Assembly (NCBI RefSeq): GCF_900141705.1
Contig: NZ_FQYM01000003.1
Span: 62,001-126,000 of the forward strand
Origin: Fibrobacter sp. UWP2
GTDB lineage: Bacteria; Fibrobacterota; Fibrobacteria; Fibrobacterales; Fibrobacteraceae
Direction of reading: 5' to 3'
Length of the DNA: 64,000 bases
Shown: positions 16,523 to 25,642 of the stretch, piece after piece
Numbering within the stretch: the first letter of the stretch is position 1
Layout: each line of letters starts with the position of its first letter
Made by a program: the position numbers and the translations under genes
Notes under the pieces: model-generated
Databases searched by the model: none
Told to the model about the DNA's origin: nothing
The model's input: only the letters and a program-made list of their open reading frames with translations

Positions 16523-17233
16523 ATGGACGCATCAACTGTTGGATTGCTGAAAGGCGTTGAACTTTTCTCGGAACTGAACGAGGAACAATTGGGCATGCTT
16601 GCCAATTTGGTGGTGGCCCAGAACTTCAATCGTGACGAAACGGTGGTGTTGGAAGGCGACGACTCCGTGCAGGCCTTGTACCTCATCGCTTCTGGCTCCG
16701 TGCAGGTCTATATGACTGGCGTCGACGGTCGCGAGACGATTCTCAGCTTCCTGGAACGCGGGGACTTCTTCGGCGAGATGTCGCTGATTGACGGTGAGCC
16801 GAGGTCTGCCTCGGTGCGTACGGTGACGGACGCCCAGTTGCTCATTATCCACCGCGAATCCTTTTTGCAGCTCATTCGCCAGTCCCCGGAAATAGCCATG
16901 GGCCTGTTGAGCGAGATGAGCAAACGCTTGCGCAAGGCGAACCGCCAGATCGGCTCTCTCTCCACAATGAGTGTGAGCGGTCGCGTGGCGGGGACGCTCC
17001 TGAACCTCATGCAGGAACGCGGCGTCCGCATCCACACGGACGGCGGCAAGATGGTGACGGTCATCCACAATCGTCCCACGCAGCAGCAGTTGGCCGACAT
17101 GTCGGGTACGACCCGCGAGACGGTGAGCCGCATTTGCTCCCTTTTGGTGCGTACTGGCGCCATTGCCATGACAGGCAAGGATATTGTGATCTTTGACGAA
17201 AACGCCCTGCAAGAAAGAGCCACCAAGGGCTAA
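16523..17233 (+). CDS. Crp/Fnr-family transcription regulator
   Basis: 236 residues. Residues about 10-130 are a cyclic-nucleotide-binding fold (LIASGSVQVYM, ERGDFFGEMSLIDGEPRSAS, with the phosphate-cassette-like FFGEMSLIDGEPRSASV, so cAMP or a similar ligand is plausible). A long helix joins it to a winged helix-turn-helix (about 165-225, RPTQQQLADMSGTTRETVSR). No cysteine cluster of the Fnr type is seen. Ribosome site AAGGAATGA. It lies between purA and a PASTA protein; its targets cannot be told from here. Confidence 0.9.
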   Translation: MDASTVGLLKGVELFSELNEEQLGMLANLVVAQNFNRDETVVLEGDDSVQALYLIASGSVQVYMTGVDGRETILSFLERGDFFGEMSLIDGEPRSASVRTVTDAQLLIIHRESFLQLIRQSPEIAMGLLSEMSKRLRKANRQIGSLSTMSVSGRVAGTLLNLMQERGVRIHTDGGKMVTVIHNRPTQQQLADMSGTTRETVSRICSLLVRTGAIAMTGKDIVIFDENALQERATKG

Positions 17234-17255
17234 TTCTAACAGACTAAGGGTTTGT

Positions 17256-18017
17256 ATGAACAAATTAAAGTCCGCCCTGACGAGGGTGAAAAAAAGTCCC
17301 ATCGTCAAGGCTGTTGTGATTTGGGTCGTTGCACTGGTTGTGCTCGCCTTTGTTGTCGATAAACTTTTGATGCCGCTCTTTGCGGGCGAGTTCGCTAAGA
17401 CTGGCCCGGTGCCCAATTTGGAGGGCATGTCGCAGGAGGCGGCGGAGGCCGCCTTGACCGAGGCTGGCTTCAAGTACGAATGGCTTGAAGAGGGACGCTA
17501 CAATTCGCAGATTCCTGCTGGGATGGTGCTGGTGCAAATGCCCGCCGCTGGCCGTACGGCTAAGTTGGGCCGTACCGTGAAGTTGACAAAGAGCCTTGGC
17601 CTTCGCGAAGTGAAGATCCCGGACTTGCGCGGCAAGAGCCAGAAGCAGGCGGAAATTTCTTTGTCTCGCGCGGGCCTGGTCCAGGGCGAAATTGTGAAGG
17701 GCGCCCACCAGAGTATTCCGCGCGGCGTTGTAATCCGTACCATCCCTATGGCGGGCAAGATGGCTCGCGTGGGTGACACCGTGAAGGTTGTGATTTCGGC
17801 GGGCGTGACTACGGGTAAGGTGCTGCTCCCGGATTTTTCTGGCGAGGTTATAGACAACGTTTATCCTAAGTTGGAAAAGCTCGGCTTCAAGGTGGGGGAT
17901 ATCAAGCGAGTTAAGGGCGAAAACGGCGAAGCTCCCGGGACGGTCATCGAAACCGCCCCCAAGCATGGCGATTACCTGCCCCCCGATACCAAGATTGACT
18001 TTGTGATTGCCGACTAG
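17256..18017 (+). CDS. Membrane-anchored protein with three PASTA domains
   Basis: 253 residues. Start at ATG 17256 (AAGGG upstream); an earlier in-frame ATG lies inside the previous gene. A short positively charged N-terminus is followed by one membrane helix (about 18-38, VKAVVIWVVALVVLAFVV). The rest is three PASTA repeats (about 50-115, 118-183, 187-253) with the usual VPNLEGMSQEAAEAALTEAG pattern. PASTA domains bind peptidoglycan or muropeptides. There is no kinase or transpeptidase domain, so it is probably a cell-wall-binding scaffold in the periplasm. The next gene starts seven bases after the stop. Confidence 0.88.
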   Translation: MNKLKSALTRVKKSPIVKAVVIWVVALVVLAFVVDKLLMPLFAGEFAKTGPVPNLEGMSQEAAEAALTEAGFKYEWLEEGRYNSQIPAGMVLVQMPAAGRTAKLGRTVKLTKSLGLREVKIPDLRGKSQKQAEISLSRAGLVQGEIVKGAHQSIPRGVVIRTIPMAGKMARVGDTVKVVISAGVTTGKVLLPDFSGEVIDNVYPKLEKLGFKVGDIKRVKGENGEAPGTVIETAPKHGDYLPPDTKIDFVIAD

Positions 18018-18024
18018 GTTTTTT

Positions 18025-19935
18025 ATGCGTGTTGTGGGATGCTTTTTTGCAGTGCTTGCCTTGACGCTCTGTATGGGCGCTTGCAGTTCTGCTCCCCACA
18101 AACAAGATTCTGCGAATAATCCCAATGCTTTGACCGCGGCTGATAGCGCGGCCATCAAGGCCATTGTGGGTGCCAAGAAAGACAATCGCAACTTGGATGT
18201 GGCGCACGAGTCGTTTATCCGTGCGCAAGAGATGGAACTGCGTGGCGAAAAGCAGTTGGCCGAGGTGTTTTGGCAGCGCGCTTACGACGCGGATCCCGAG
18301 AACCGCTACCTGGCTTTTGTCGTGGCCGAGCGCCTGTTTGCCCAGGGGAACGATTCCGCCTCGATGGCACTGGCGAACAAGGCGATTCACTTTAAGGGCA
18401 AGGCGACTGCCAAGCAGTACGAACTGATGGCACGGCTCTACCTGAAGGTGGGCGTCGCCGATTCGGCCCGCCGTTATTTTAAGCTGGCCCTGGATTCGGC
18501 CCGAGGCCAGGACATGACGCTCCTTTACGACTACAGCCTTTTTTTGGAAGCGGTCCAGGACAAAAAGGAACTGGTGAAGGTCTATGACCAACTGCTGCCG
18601 CAGGTGAATTACATCCAGACGCTTTTTGCAAGGCAGCTGAACCTGCTCTTGGAATTGCACGAGGATTCCGCCGTGGTGGAACTCTTTGGGAAGGCGCACG
18701 AGGCGACCGGCGACAAGGAGATGCTGGTGAAGATGGTCCAGGGACTCGCCATGCAAAAGCGCAACGTGGAACTGCGGGCGATTGCCGACACTATTACGGG
18801 TTCTACCGAGCAGGACGAGGAAATTGTCAACCTGGCTTTGCTGACCTTCAAGGACAACGACCAGGCGAACGCGTTGAAGTTCCTCAAAAAGAAGTATTAC
18901 ACCGACAATATCCGTACCGCGGTCGTGCAGTATTATTTGGGCAGCTACGAATACTTTGTAGGCGAGAGGGACAGCGCCAAGGTCCATTTGGGACAGGTCT
19001 ACCTGAAGCTTGACGGCAAGCCCGCTTACGGAGCACAGGCCTGCCGGGCGCTTGCAGGGATTGCCTTTGCCGACAACAAAAAGAAGGACGGCGTCAGGTA
19101 TGCGGAAATTGCCGACTCTTTGCAGGTGGGCGGCGACAAGAACTTTTTGGCGGTATCTTACGGTTATGCCGGGATGTACAAGAAGGCGTATGCCCTATTG
19201 GATTCGTTGATGAATCTGTGGAGCCATTGGACTCCCATGGCAGGGATTGCCGACTCGGCGACAATGGACTTGATGAAGAAAAAGGCGGACTTGGCTCACC
19301 GCCAGTTGCAAAACACCTATGCCCGCGTTTTGATTACAGAAGCCCGTGAAATCGAGGACGATGGCAAGTCTGATTCCCTCAAGCTGGTCCATGCCAAGGA
19401 GGCGCGAACCCGTGCCGAGCTGTTCTGGGAGAGCATGCTGATTGCCGATTCCACGGACTTGTTCGTGCGCTTTGCCATGGCGATGAATTTGGAGCGCATG
19501 GAGCGTTACGACGAATCGTTCCAGATGTTTGAATACCTGATTAAGTTCTACGGGGATCCCCGATTGGATTGGCCTGAGTTGCTGAACTACTATGGCTATT
19601 CGCTTGTGGATGTGAACCGCACTCCCGAAGAAACGGAAAAGGGCTACAATCTCATTTTGATGGCGCTGAATGCAGACGCCGATCATCCTTCGGAAGCGTA
19701 CCTCGATTCCAAGGCTTGGGGCTTGTACCGCAAGGGACAATACGAGGACGCCCTCGCCGTGATGCTGCAAATCAAGAGCAAGTCGTTCCAAGAGGACTAC
19801 GTTTATTGGGAACACCTGGGCGCCATCTATGCGGCGCTCGGCAAAAAAGTCGAGGCACACAAGGCTTACAAGAAAGTACTCAAGCTGTATCCTCGTTCCA
19901 AGGCCGCTAAGGAATACCTGGGCAAAAAGAAGTAG
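18025..19935 (+). CDS. TPR-repeat lipoprotein
   Basis: 636 residues with a lipoprotein signal (LTLCMGAC, Cys20). Helical repeats of the TPR type run through most of the chain (for example AEVFWQRAYDADPENRYLAF, ARRYFKLALDSARG, YEDALAVMLQIKS, VEAHKAYKKVLKLYPRSKAA). Such proteins are protein-protein scaffolds on the inner face of the outer membrane. It begins seven bases after the PASTA gene and is followed six bases later by a LolB-like lipoprotein, so an envelope-assembly operon is likely. Ribosome site is weak. Confidence 0.85.
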   Translation: MRVVGCFFAVLALTLCMGACSSAPHKQDSANNPNALTAADSAAIKAIVGAKKDNRNLDVAHESFIRAQEMELRGEKQLAEVFWQRAYDADPENRYLAFVVAERLFAQGNDSASMALANKAIHFKGKATAKQYELMARLYLKVGVADSARRYFKLALDSARGQDMTLLYDYSLFLEAVQDKKELVKVYDQLLPQVNYIQTLFARQLNLLLELHEDSAVVELFGKAHEATGDKEMLVKMVQGLAMQKRNVELRAIADTITGSTEQDEEIVNLALLTFKDNDQANALKFLKKKYYTDNIRTAVVQYYLGSYEYFVGERDSAKVHLGQVYLKLDGKPAYGAQACRALAGIAFADNKKKDGVRYAEIADSLQVGGDKNFLAVSYGYAGMYKKAYALLDSLMNLWSHWTPMAGIADSATMDLMKKKADLAHRQLQNTYARVLITEAREIEDDGKSDSLKLVHAKEARTRAELFWESMLIADSTDLFVRFAMAMNLERMERYDESFQMFEYLIKFYGDPRLDWPELLNYYGYSLVDVNRTPEETEKGYNLILMALNADADHPSEAYLDSKAWGLYRKGQYEDALAVMLQIKSKSFQEDYVYWEHLGAIYAALGKKVEAHKAYKKVLKLYPRSKAAKEYLGKKK

Positions 19936-19941
19936 GACAAA

Positions 19942-20688
19942 ATGAGATCGCTTTGGATTTTTTTCTTTGCCTGTTTGTTTTTTGCTTTTGCAGGATGCGC
20001 CGGCAACAAGCCTGCGGTTTCGACCGAGTCCCCTGCCGGTGCGGAACCGGCGGCTGTCCGTGACAGCCTTCGTGCTAAGTTCGTCTTGACGCTTGTGGAT
20101 ACGGCGGGCAAGACACAAGAATTGGACGCGGTCTTGTTCTCGGTTCCTGGCAAGCGCTACCGCATGGAACTGACGGGACCGATGGGCGTGGGCGTCGCCT
20201 CGTTGCTTTGGACCGAGAGCGGCTGGGACGTCGTGTTCCCCACCGAAAAGAAGTTTTTGCACGGGGTTGGCTACATGGTTGGCGTATTGAACAACGACGG
20301 AGTGCTGATGGTGCCCATCCACCAGGTGGCAGACTTGTTCGATGGAATCCTGGTGCCGGAACGCATGTCGGTGCTTGAGGAATTGGATTCCGCGGGTTTC
20401 CATGTGGTTAAGGGGAAGGCGACGAGCGGGATGAACTTTACATATGGTCAAAAAGATGGGCAAGTGGCGTGGCTTTCGCGTGCCGGAGTGGACGGCCGTC
20501 CCGAGATACTCCGGTATAGCGACTTTAGAACGTTCGAGAACGTGCCGACTCCCGAATTCATCGTGTTTGAACGTGACGGGAAGATGTTCCTGAAGATTAG
20601 GATCAAGAAGGTGACTCGCGGAAAGGCCTTTAGTCCGGGGACATGGCGCCTGAATATCCCGAAATCCTATAAATCTATTGAAGGCTAG
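19942..20688 (+). CDS. LolB/DUF4292-like outer-membrane lipoprotein
   Basis: 248 residues, lipoprotein signal with Cys19 (FFAFAGC). The mature part follows the order of LolA/LolB-type half-barrels: a strand with VLTLVDTAGKTQELDAVLFS, YRMELTGPMGVGVASLLW, then FPTEKKFLHG and later YGQKDGQVAWLSRAG and PEILRYSDF. LolB proteins receive lipoproteins at the outer membrane; the fold match is by pattern only. It is the third gene of the PASTA-TPR-lipoprotein group. A new promoter-like box precedes the next gene. Confidence 0.65.
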   Translation: MRSLWIFFFACLFFAFAGCAGNKPAVSTESPAGAEPAAVRDSLRAKFVLTLVDTAGKTQELDAVLFSVPGKRYRMELTGPMGVGVASLLWTESGWDVVFPTEKKFLHGVGYMVGVLNNDGVLMVPIHQVADLFDGILVPERMSVLEELDSAGFHVVKGKATSGMNFTYGQKDGQVAWLSRAGVDGRPEILRYSDFRTFENVPTPEFIVFERDGKMFLKIRIKKVTRGKAFSPGTWRLNIPKSYKSIEG

Positions 20689-20713
20689 GCGTTTTGCCGA
20701 GCCGTTGTTTTTG

Positions 20714-20720
20714 TACATTG
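20714..20720 (+). promoter_or_regulatory. TACATTG box ahead of the M6-like gene
   Basis: TACATTG lies eight bases before ATG 20729, with no ribosome site; matches the leaderless pattern seen at other genes here. Confidence 0.4.
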
Positions 20721-20728
20721 AATATGGT

Positions 20729-23700
20729 ATGAAGAGTTTTAGCGGTATCTTTTTAAGTGTGTTGCTTGCACTGTTGCTGTCTGCGCCGGTTATGGCGCTG
20801 GATACGCTTGAAGTGTTTGTTTTGCGCGTCCAGTTTGCCGAAGAAAAACCGGATAATTCCTTGACGACGGGTAACGGGACCTTCGGCACGATTCCCGACA
20901 AAAAATATAGCCTGGACCCGACCAAGGAGAGTGGCAAGGTGCCGTACTGGCAAAAGCATTTGGATTTTGCCAACGCCTATTACCAGGCTGCGAGCGGTGG
21001 CAAGCTTGCCATCAAGACCAGGATTTTTTCTGTTAGCAAGCTTAAAAAACAGATTATCGATTACAACAGAACCACCAAGATGGAAGGCGAAAAGACGGCG
21101 GAGTTCGATGAGGCCCGCAGTCGTGATTACCTCACCTTTGTGTACGACGCCATTGCCGAGGTGGCCAAGGATACATCGGCAGAGTCCCCTTTCCGCATCC
21201 CGCTTTCAAAGGACATCTCCCGCGTCAAGCGAGCCTACATGATTGTACACGCCGGTGCGAGCCGCCTTGTGGATGGTGGCAGCATGGGTACCGATGGGGC
21301 CGACACTCCGGCGGATTTTATGGATATCTACATCTCTCGCGATGCTTGGGAGTACCTGATGCCGGACTCTGCACAGAATGCCGCTGTAAAGCCCGCCTTT
21401 GGGGTGAACGACAAGGGCGATTCGGTGGTGAATGGCCTCTTGATCCCAGGCTCGGTACTGGACACTTTGCGTACGGTAATGGTGGTCAGCGAGGCGGCTT
21501 CGCAGGACGGCCTCAATTGGGGTGTGAACGGAATTGTGGTGAACCAGATTGGACGCGAACTCGGGCTCCCGAATACTTATGACGTGGTCAAGGGGATTTC
21601 TCGCCTTGGCTACTATGATGCGATGGATTTTGCTGGCTATTGCGCGGGCAACGGCTTTATGCCCGCTCTCCCTGCGGCGTGGGAACGCCAATACATGGGT
21701 TGGGCGAACGTGAGGGAAGTGCGCCCGATGGCAGGGAAACCGGTGACGGTTGAAATTGCCGCGGCAGGAAGTGGATTGGGGACGGAAATTGTGAAGGTGC
21801 CGCTCAACGGCAGCGAATACTTGCTCATTGAAAACCGCCAGCGTTCGTGGGATAAGGACGGCTCGGTGAGCGTGGTGCTTGGTTCGACGGGTGAGGATTC
21901 CGCTACCACCATGCGTACAGTCCCGGTCGATAGTCTGAGTCGCGTTTTTGAAGACAGCATTTGCGTGAAGGGCAAGTGCAATGAGAACAATTCCAAAGCC
22001 AAGGGCCTGATTGTGGGGATGAGCAGCTACGATGCGGGCATCCCGGCGAGCGGTATTGTGGTGTGGAAAGTGAACGACTGGTACTTGCGTGAAACTTTGC
22101 AGTATGGCATAGCGAACTTTTGGGGCGGCGACACCTTGCGCGACCACCAGTTTGGCATCAGCCTTGTAGAAGCCGACGGCGTTTTGAGTATTGGCAAAAC
22201 CTTCAAGAACGCCCTTGGCGAAGACACCTATGATTACGGCAGTGGTACAGATTTGCTGCCGCATTTGCGGATTCCCGAAAAGGATTCCAAGACGAAGTTC
22301 GATACGGTCAAGACGATTGGCCCTAAGGGATACGCCAATACCGCGACGACGATGGGTGGCTACACGGGCTTGAAAATTACGGCGGCCGTGCCGAAGGACG
22401 CCCGCAAAGAAAAAACGTCGAACGCCTTTATGGGCGATAGCGTGGTGAATTTTGCGGCTCTCAAGATTTCGGTGACCATCAGCATTGATGACGGGAGTAT
22501 TGAGGGAAGCCTGTTCCCGCGCGAACTCGGCCTGAATTCGGCGGTTCGTGGCGCCGTGCTTGTTGATGATCCCGAAAAGGCGGGAAACAAGATTATCGTA
22601 GTTGGCTCGGTGGACGGAACCCTGCAGGCGTTCAATGCTTTAGGCGATACGCTTTACGTGGCCGATACGTCCGTTATGCGCAACACCTTGACCCGCGACA
22701 GCGCAAAGGTCGAAGTCCCGCTGTACCGCGTGGGCGCGAGCTATGGTCCGCTGGTGGGCATGGCGAGCGACGGCAAGGACGTTTACAGCCTGCATAAGAA
22801 AAAACTCGTGAAGACGAGTTTTGCAGGTGGACTCCCGACGCAGCAGGAAATTGATATTGATTCCGCGACGGCGGGGCCGATGGTGCTCAAGGGATATTCC
22901 TGGTTTGCGAGCAAGGGCAAGCTTTGGCGGAATGGACAATGGCAGAAGTTGCAGGACGATTTTGTCGCCCGTGATATGGCTTACTGTGGCGATCCTGCAA
23001 AGGATGATAGGCGAGGAGAAGATGCGAACGGCAATAAGTTCAGTGCTCCGAACGGAAACAAGTTCGTTTTGGTGGGAGATGATGGACGTATTGTTCTTGT
23101 AACGGATTTCTTCCGCTCCAAGGCTGGCGACGAACTCACGACGGGATGGAGTAGCTGGACCATCAACTCTCTCGACAAGCAAAGGCTCAGGGTGGCCTGC
23201 ACCGACATGGATCGCGATGGAACGGATGAAATCATTGTTGTTGGAAGCCGCGGGGCTGTCGCTGTCCTTAGGGAAACAGCCAAGGGGCTGGAATCTGTGT
23301 GGACCAAGAAGACCTACAAACGCGGCGCAGCAGGTGCGAGCGGCCTGAAGGACGAAACTTCCGGCATTGCCATCGGTGACATCAACGGAGATGGCTATCC
23401 TGAAATTGTTTTCCTGGGCGATAACCTCGTGTATGCGCTCGACCGCTCGGGGCTCCCCATTGCTGGATTCCCGGTGAAGATTTCCCGCGGTACGCCCGTG
23501 GTCGGGTTCATGAGCGACCCGCTCCTTGTGGATGTGACGGGCGACGACGTTCCCGAAATTCTTGTTCCGAGCAGCGACGGTCTGGTGTACGCCTATACGG
23601 GCAAGGGCAAGCCGGTGGCGGATCAGTTCCCGCTTGCCGCAGGCAGTTTTGAATACCAGGATACGCTCGGGACAATCTACCCGATGAGCATCTTTGTCGC

Positions 23701-24190
23701 CGATGCTGTTCCGGACAAAAAATCCGCGGGTCCAGAAATTTACGCCCTGCACCGCAGTAGCATTTCCGCATTCCGCCTGCGCCAGGCGAACGGGTCTGCT
23801 GTGGAGTCGCCTGCGGCGTGGACGCTCCCCGCAGGAGGCAACGAACGCGCTGGATACTTTGACGCATCGAAACTCGGTGACGTTGAGAAGCGGGTCGCGA
23901 AGGACGAAATTACCGAATTCTTTGTGTACCCGAACCCGGTGCGCGGCGGTGTGGCAAAATCCCGATTTGAGATTGGCGCCGCGGCTCAGTGGGCGACTCT
24001 CGAGTTCTACGACATTACGGGTCTTTGCGTGTTCAAAAAGAAATTGAGCGATGTGGTGGCAGGCCGCAACGAGTTCGGTACGCTGGACCTTAAAAAACTG
24101 GGGAGCGACGTCTATACCGCTCGCCTCAAGGTGAAGTTCAAGAGCGGCAAGACCAAGCAGAAATTGTACCGCGTCGGTGTGGTGAAGTAG
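20729..24190 (+). CDS. Secreted M6-metalloprotease-like protein with lost zinc site, FG-GAP-like repeats and sorting tail
   Basis: 1153 residues, signal peptide 1-23. Residues about 25-480 follow the M6 (immune-inhibitor-A) fold: LRVQFAEEKPDN, YYQAASGGKL, and a segment NQIGRELGLPNTYD (272-285) with YYDAMDF and AWERQYMGW downstream. In active M6 enzymes the equivalent reads HExxHxxGLPDLYD; here both His and the Glu are replaced (Asn272, Gln273, Arg276), so the zinc site is gone. Residues about 600-1020 hold FG-GAP-like calcium repeats (CTDMDRDGTDEIIVVG, IGDINGDGYPEIVFLG, VDVTGDDVPEILVP). The last about 90 residues (FFVYPNPVRGG...) are a type IX sorting tail. It is probably a surface binding or structural protein. 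Confidence 0.82.
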   Translation: MKSFSGIFLSVLLALLLSAPVMALDTLEVFVLRVQFAEEKPDNSLTTGNGTFGTIPDKKYSLDPTKESGKVPYWQKHLDFANAYYQAASGGKLAIKTRIFSVSKLKKQIIDYNRTTKMEGEKTAEFDEARSRDYLTFVYDAIAEVAKDTSAESPFRIPLSKDISRVKRAYMIVHAGASRLVDGGSMGTDGADTPADFMDIYISRDAWEYLMPDSAQNAAVKPAFGVNDKGDSVVNGLLIPGSVLDTLRTVMVVSEAASQDGLNWGVNGIVVNQIGRELGLPNTYDVVKGISRLGYYDAMDFAGYCAGNGFMPALPAAWERQYMGWANVREVRPMAGKPVTVEIAAAGSGLGTEIVKVPLNGSEYLLIENRQRSWDKDGSVSVVLGSTGEDSATTMRTVPVDSLSRVFEDSICVKGKCNENNSKAKGLIVGMSSYDAGIPASGIVVWKVNDWYLRETLQYGIANFWGGDTLRDHQFGISLVEADGVLSIGKTFKNALGEDTYDYGSGTDLLPHLRIPEKDSKTKFDTVKTIGPKGYANTATTMGGYTGLKITAAVPKDARKEKTSNAFMGDSVVNFAALKISVTISIDDGSIEGSLFPRELGLNSAVRGAVLVDDPEKAGNKIIVVGSVDGTLQAFNALGDTLYVADTSVMRNTLTRDSAKVEVPLYRVGASYGPLVGMASDGKDVYSLHKKKLVKTSFAGGLPTQQEIDIDSATAGPMVLKGYSWFASKGKLWRNGQWQKLQDDFVARDMAYCGDPAKDDRRGEDANGNKFSAPNGNKFVLVGDDGRIVLVTDFFRSKAGDELTTGWSSWTINSLDKQRLRVACTDMDRDGTDEIIVVGSRGAVAVLRETAKGLESVWTKKTYKRGAAGASGLKDETSGIAIGDINGDGYPEIVFLGDNLVYALDRSGLPIAGFPVKISRGTPVVGFMSDPLLVDVTGDDVPEILVPSSDGLVYAYTGKGKPVADQFPLAAGSFEYQDTLGTIYPMSIFVADAVPDKKSAGPEIYALHRSSISAFRLRQANGSAVESPAAWTLPAGGNERAGYFDASKLGDVEKRVAKDEITEFFVYPNPVRGGVAKSRFEIGAAAQWATLEFYDITGLCVFKKKLSDVVAGRNEFGTLDLKKLGSDVYTARLKVKFKSGKTKQKLYRVGVVK

Positions 24191-24209
24191 TTTTGCAAAG
24201 GGTTGTGTT

Positions 24210-25109
24210 ATGAAGGCAGGAAGTCTCTACACCGTTTTGGGAATGGTTCTGGCACTAATCTTGGCGGGTTGTACTGCTTCGGGGGACGAATCCGTCATAG
24301 AGCCCAACTACAAGTCGAATGACTCCGCAAAATATTCCAGCGCTGAAGGAGGCTCTACGGAAGTTTCCTCTTCTTCGCGTGGCGATGATGACCCCGTTGA
24401 CCTTTACATGGGGCTGGAATGGGTTGGCATCAAAGGAGCTTTCATTACCCGTGGGAATGCGAAATTCAATGTGGGGCGTTTTTGGATTTCTGCGACCGAG
24501 GTCACGCAAGATGTTTACACCGAAATCATGGAGGATTTGCCTACGCAAAGCAAGATGGGCGACAGCCTCCCTGTGACCAACGTGTCTTGGTACGATGCAG
24601 TGCTCTTTTGCAACGCCCTCTCTAAAAAGCAGGGACTGGATACGGCATACGTATATGAGTCCGTGGGCTCCAAGAATTTTTTGAATAAACTTTCTATTGA
24701 CTATGATGTTGCGGGTTATCGCTTGCCCACAGAGAATGAGTGGGAAATTGCTGCCCACGGTGGCACTTCGACTACCTATTATTGGGGTACGGACGAAGCG
24801 AAAAAATACGCAAATTACGCACAAAATAACAACGGGGTCGTCAATGTAGCGAGCTTCGTTGCAAACGCCTACGGGCTTTACGATATGGCGGGCAATGTGG
24901 CGGAGTGGGTCAACGACTGGTATGACCTGTACCCGTCCACGCCTGTGGACGATTACGCAGGACCGGAGAAAGGCTCTTTCCGCGGTGTACGAGGGGGAAG
25001 CTGGAGTGACGTGGCCAAGGACATTGCCCCCGATGTTCGCGATAAAAAGGACCCGCTGACGGCAGATTCTAAACTGGGCTTCCGAATTGTGTATACGGAC
25101 GGGATTTAG
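24210..25109 (+). CDS. Lipoprotein with formylglycine-generating-enzyme (SUMF1)-like domain
   Basis: 299 residues, lipoprotein signal (ALILAGC, Cys21) and a Ser/Asp-rich linker. Residues about 70-295 are the FGE-sulfatase fold: ISATEVTQDVYTEIM, PVTNVSWYDAVLFCNALSKK, YRLPTENEWEIAAHGG, YDMAGNVAEWVNDWY, RGVRGGSWSD and LGFRIV. True sulfatase activators need a catalytic cysteine pair; I see no such pair here, so it is more likely a structural or binding member, as often found on surface lipoproteins. Ribosome site AAAGGG. It follows the M6-like gene by 19 bases, probably in one transcript. Confidence 0.85.
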   Translation: MKAGSLYTVLGMVLALILAGCTASGDESVIEPNYKSNDSAKYSSAEGGSTEVSSSSRGDDDPVDLYMGLEWVGIKGAFITRGNAKFNVGRFWISATEVTQDVYTEIMEDLPTQSKMGDSLPVTNVSWYDAVLFCNALSKKQGLDTAYVYESVGSKNFLNKLSIDYDVAGYRLPTENEWEIAAHGGTSTTYYWGTDEAKKYANYAQNNNGVVNVASFVANAYGLYDMAGNVAEWVNDWYDLYPSTPVDDYAGPEKGSFRGVRGGSWSDVAKDIAPDVRDKKDPLTADSKLGFRIVYTDGI

Positions 25110-25143
25110 CGCCCGCTTTACTCAAGAGAGTTCTTAATTTTTA

Positions 25144-25151
25144 TACATTTG
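25144..25151 (+). promoter_or_regulatory. TACATTTG promoter box ahead of the NlpE-like gene
   Basis: A perfect TAnnTTTG, five bases before ATG 25157 and with no ribosome site. This is the -7 element of Bacteroidota-type promoters, so the transcript would begin at or next to the start codon. Confidence 0.5.
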
Positions 25152-25156
25152 TCGGT

Positions 25157-25642
25157 ATGAAGAAACTGTGCCTTTTAGCGATAGCGATGGGCATCCTTTT
25201 TGTGGGGTGCTCCAAAGAAGAACCTGCTCCGTTGCCGCCTTTGAAGCCCGTAGAATTACCCAAGGGAACGGCTGGGCTTTACTCTGGCCGTATGCCGTGC
25301 GACAACTGCAAGGCTCTCATGGTTCGTTTGACTCTTGGCGAGGACAGTTCTGCGACTGCCGTCAAGACCTTGGTTACCGATTCCATGAAGGTCGATTCGT
25401 TGAAGGGTTCGTATTCTGTTTTGAATGAGACCTTGTCGGTGGCTTTGTCAGAGGGTTCGGTGAAGTGGAACTTCAAGTTGGACGCGACAGGCAACCTGGT
25501 GATGCTCACGAGTGCGGGGACGGTTTACGAAGATGCCGATGGTGTTAAAATAGAGCTCATCCGCATTTACACAAAGCCCAAGGTCAAAGTCGCCGATACG
25601 ACTTCGGCGAATCCAGCCCCCGCCGCTTCTGGAGAGAACTAA
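25157..25642 (+). CDS. NlpE-like copper-resistance/envelope lipoprotein
   Basis: 161 residues with lipoprotein signal (ILFVGC, Cys18). The pattern GLYSGRMPCDNCKALMVRLTL (Cys48 and Cys51 in CxxC) followed by a small beta barrel is that of the NlpE N-terminal domain. In E. coli NlpE sits in the outer membrane and reports surface contact or redox trouble. The stop overlaps the ATG of a LytTR-type response regulator by one base, which suggests a shared envelope-signalling role. Confidence 0.75.
   Translation: MKKLCLLAIAMGILFVGCSKEEPAPLPPLKPVELPKGTAGLYSGRMPCDNCKALMVRLTLGEDSSATAVKTLVTDSMKVDSLKGSYSVLNETLSVALSEGSVKWNFKLDATGNLVMLTSAGTVYEDADGVKIELIRIYTKPKVKVADTTSANPAPAASGEN

Noticed and set aside
16523-17233. 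Fnr-type oxygen sensor
   Set aside because: The N-terminal iron-sulfur cysteine cluster is absent.
24210-25109. Active sulfatase-maturating enzyme
   Set aside because: The SUMF1-like fold is there, but I see no catalytic cysteine pair, and no sulfatase gene is nearby.
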